From: Prevotella sp. UBA5387
GTDB taxonomy: Bacteria > Bacteroidota > Bacteroidia > Bacteroidales > Bacteroidaceae
DNA: 16,830 nt
Assembly: GCA_002407775.1 (NCBI GenBank)
Contig: DHOP01000084.1
Span: 1 to 16,830 of the forward strand
Direction: 5' to 3'
Shown: positions 16,678-16,830 of the stretch, piece after piece
Position numbering within the stretch: position 1 is the first letter of the stretch
Layout of the letters: the number at the start of each line of letters is the position of its first letter
Program-made: the position numbers and the translations under genes
The notes under the pieces: model-generated
Told to the model about the DNA's origin: nothing
Seen by the model: the letters and a program-made list of their open reading frames with translations, nothing else
Databases searched by the model: none

Positions 16678-16830
16678 CTATTTCACATAAAATTCGATGA
16701 GTTTTCTGGTGGCTTGCTGACAAGCAGGGCAGAACTCAGGAATCTCATTTGTACGCATTCGGCAGTCGGGATAGCCACGATAAACGCCCTTTAGCTTGTA
16801 GCCAGCACCCTCATATAAACCCGCGCGCTT
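16678..16830 (-). CDS. M64-family (IgA-type) peptidase, C-terminal fragment
   Basis: Only the last 50 codons and the stop are in the window; the gene continues past position 16830. The visible sequence runs GLYEGAGYKLKGVYRGYPDCRMRTNEIPEFCPACQQA and ends IEFYVK (each part read directly on the minus strand). The pattern EGAGY, KG.YR, DCRM..N, FCP.CQ is the conserved end of Bacteroidetes M64 metallopeptidases, which include an IgA-cleaving enzyme of Bacteroides. The zinc-binding HExxH region of the family lies upstream and is not in view, so activity cannot be judged. The paired cysteines may form a disulfide or a small metal site. Truncation is due to the window edge only. Confidence 0.8.
   Translation of the reverse strand, partial: KRAGLYEGAGYKLKGVYRGYPDCRMRTNEIPEFCPACQQATRKLIEFYVK

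Overview
The window looks like a chromosomal segment of a Bacteroidales bacterium, most likely Prevotella or a close relative. This rests on three things. The gene set is typical: a ClpC-type ATPase, an AddA/AddB-like recombination pair, a secreted tricorn homologue, an M6 metalloprotease with a short GR/GIYI.NGRKFVR-type tail, an EFR1-like flavodoxin-ferredoxin, and the tail of an M64 peptidase. Intergenic DNA is AT-rich with no obvious Shine-Dalgarno sites. Promoter-like sequences match the Bacteroidetes -7 consensus TAnnTTTG. The genus is an inference from these traits, not a database result.

Layout. Positions 1-134 hold a strong hairpin terminator. On the minus strand, 9139 to 135 carry addA-like, addB-like and clpC in that transcription order. 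The two DNA-repair genes are 78 bp apart and probably cotranscribed from a TTG/TAnnTTTG promoter at 9175-9205. clpC follows after a 92-bp gap that contains a near-perfect sigma-54-type -24/-12 site. A 539-bp divergent intergenic region (9140-9678) carries promoters in both directions and two tandem inverted repeats. On the plus strand, 9679-12933 is a complete tricorn protease homologue with a signal peptide.

The convergent 401-bp gap 12934-13334 has two terminators, one pointing out of each flanking gene. They share the same 12-bp stem sequence and enclose about 230 bp of gene-free, possibly structured DNA. From 16830 to 13335, on the minus strand, come the 3' end of an M64 peptidase, a terminator hairpin, an exported TPR protein, the flavodoxin/2x[4Fe-4S] protein (with a promoter so close that its mRNA may be leaderless), and a secreted M6 metalloprotease.

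Functionally the left half is intracellular quality control: double-strand-break repair and Clp proteolysis. The right half is dominated by exported peptidases (tricorn, M6, M64), as expected of a protein- and peptide-using anaerobe. I see no CRISPR array, insertion sequence, tRNA, rRNA, phage gene or recognisable defence island. The most unusual signals are regulatory rather than coding: the sigma-54-like site before clpC, the twin-stem terminators with a possible RNA between them, and the near-zero leader of the EFR1 gene.
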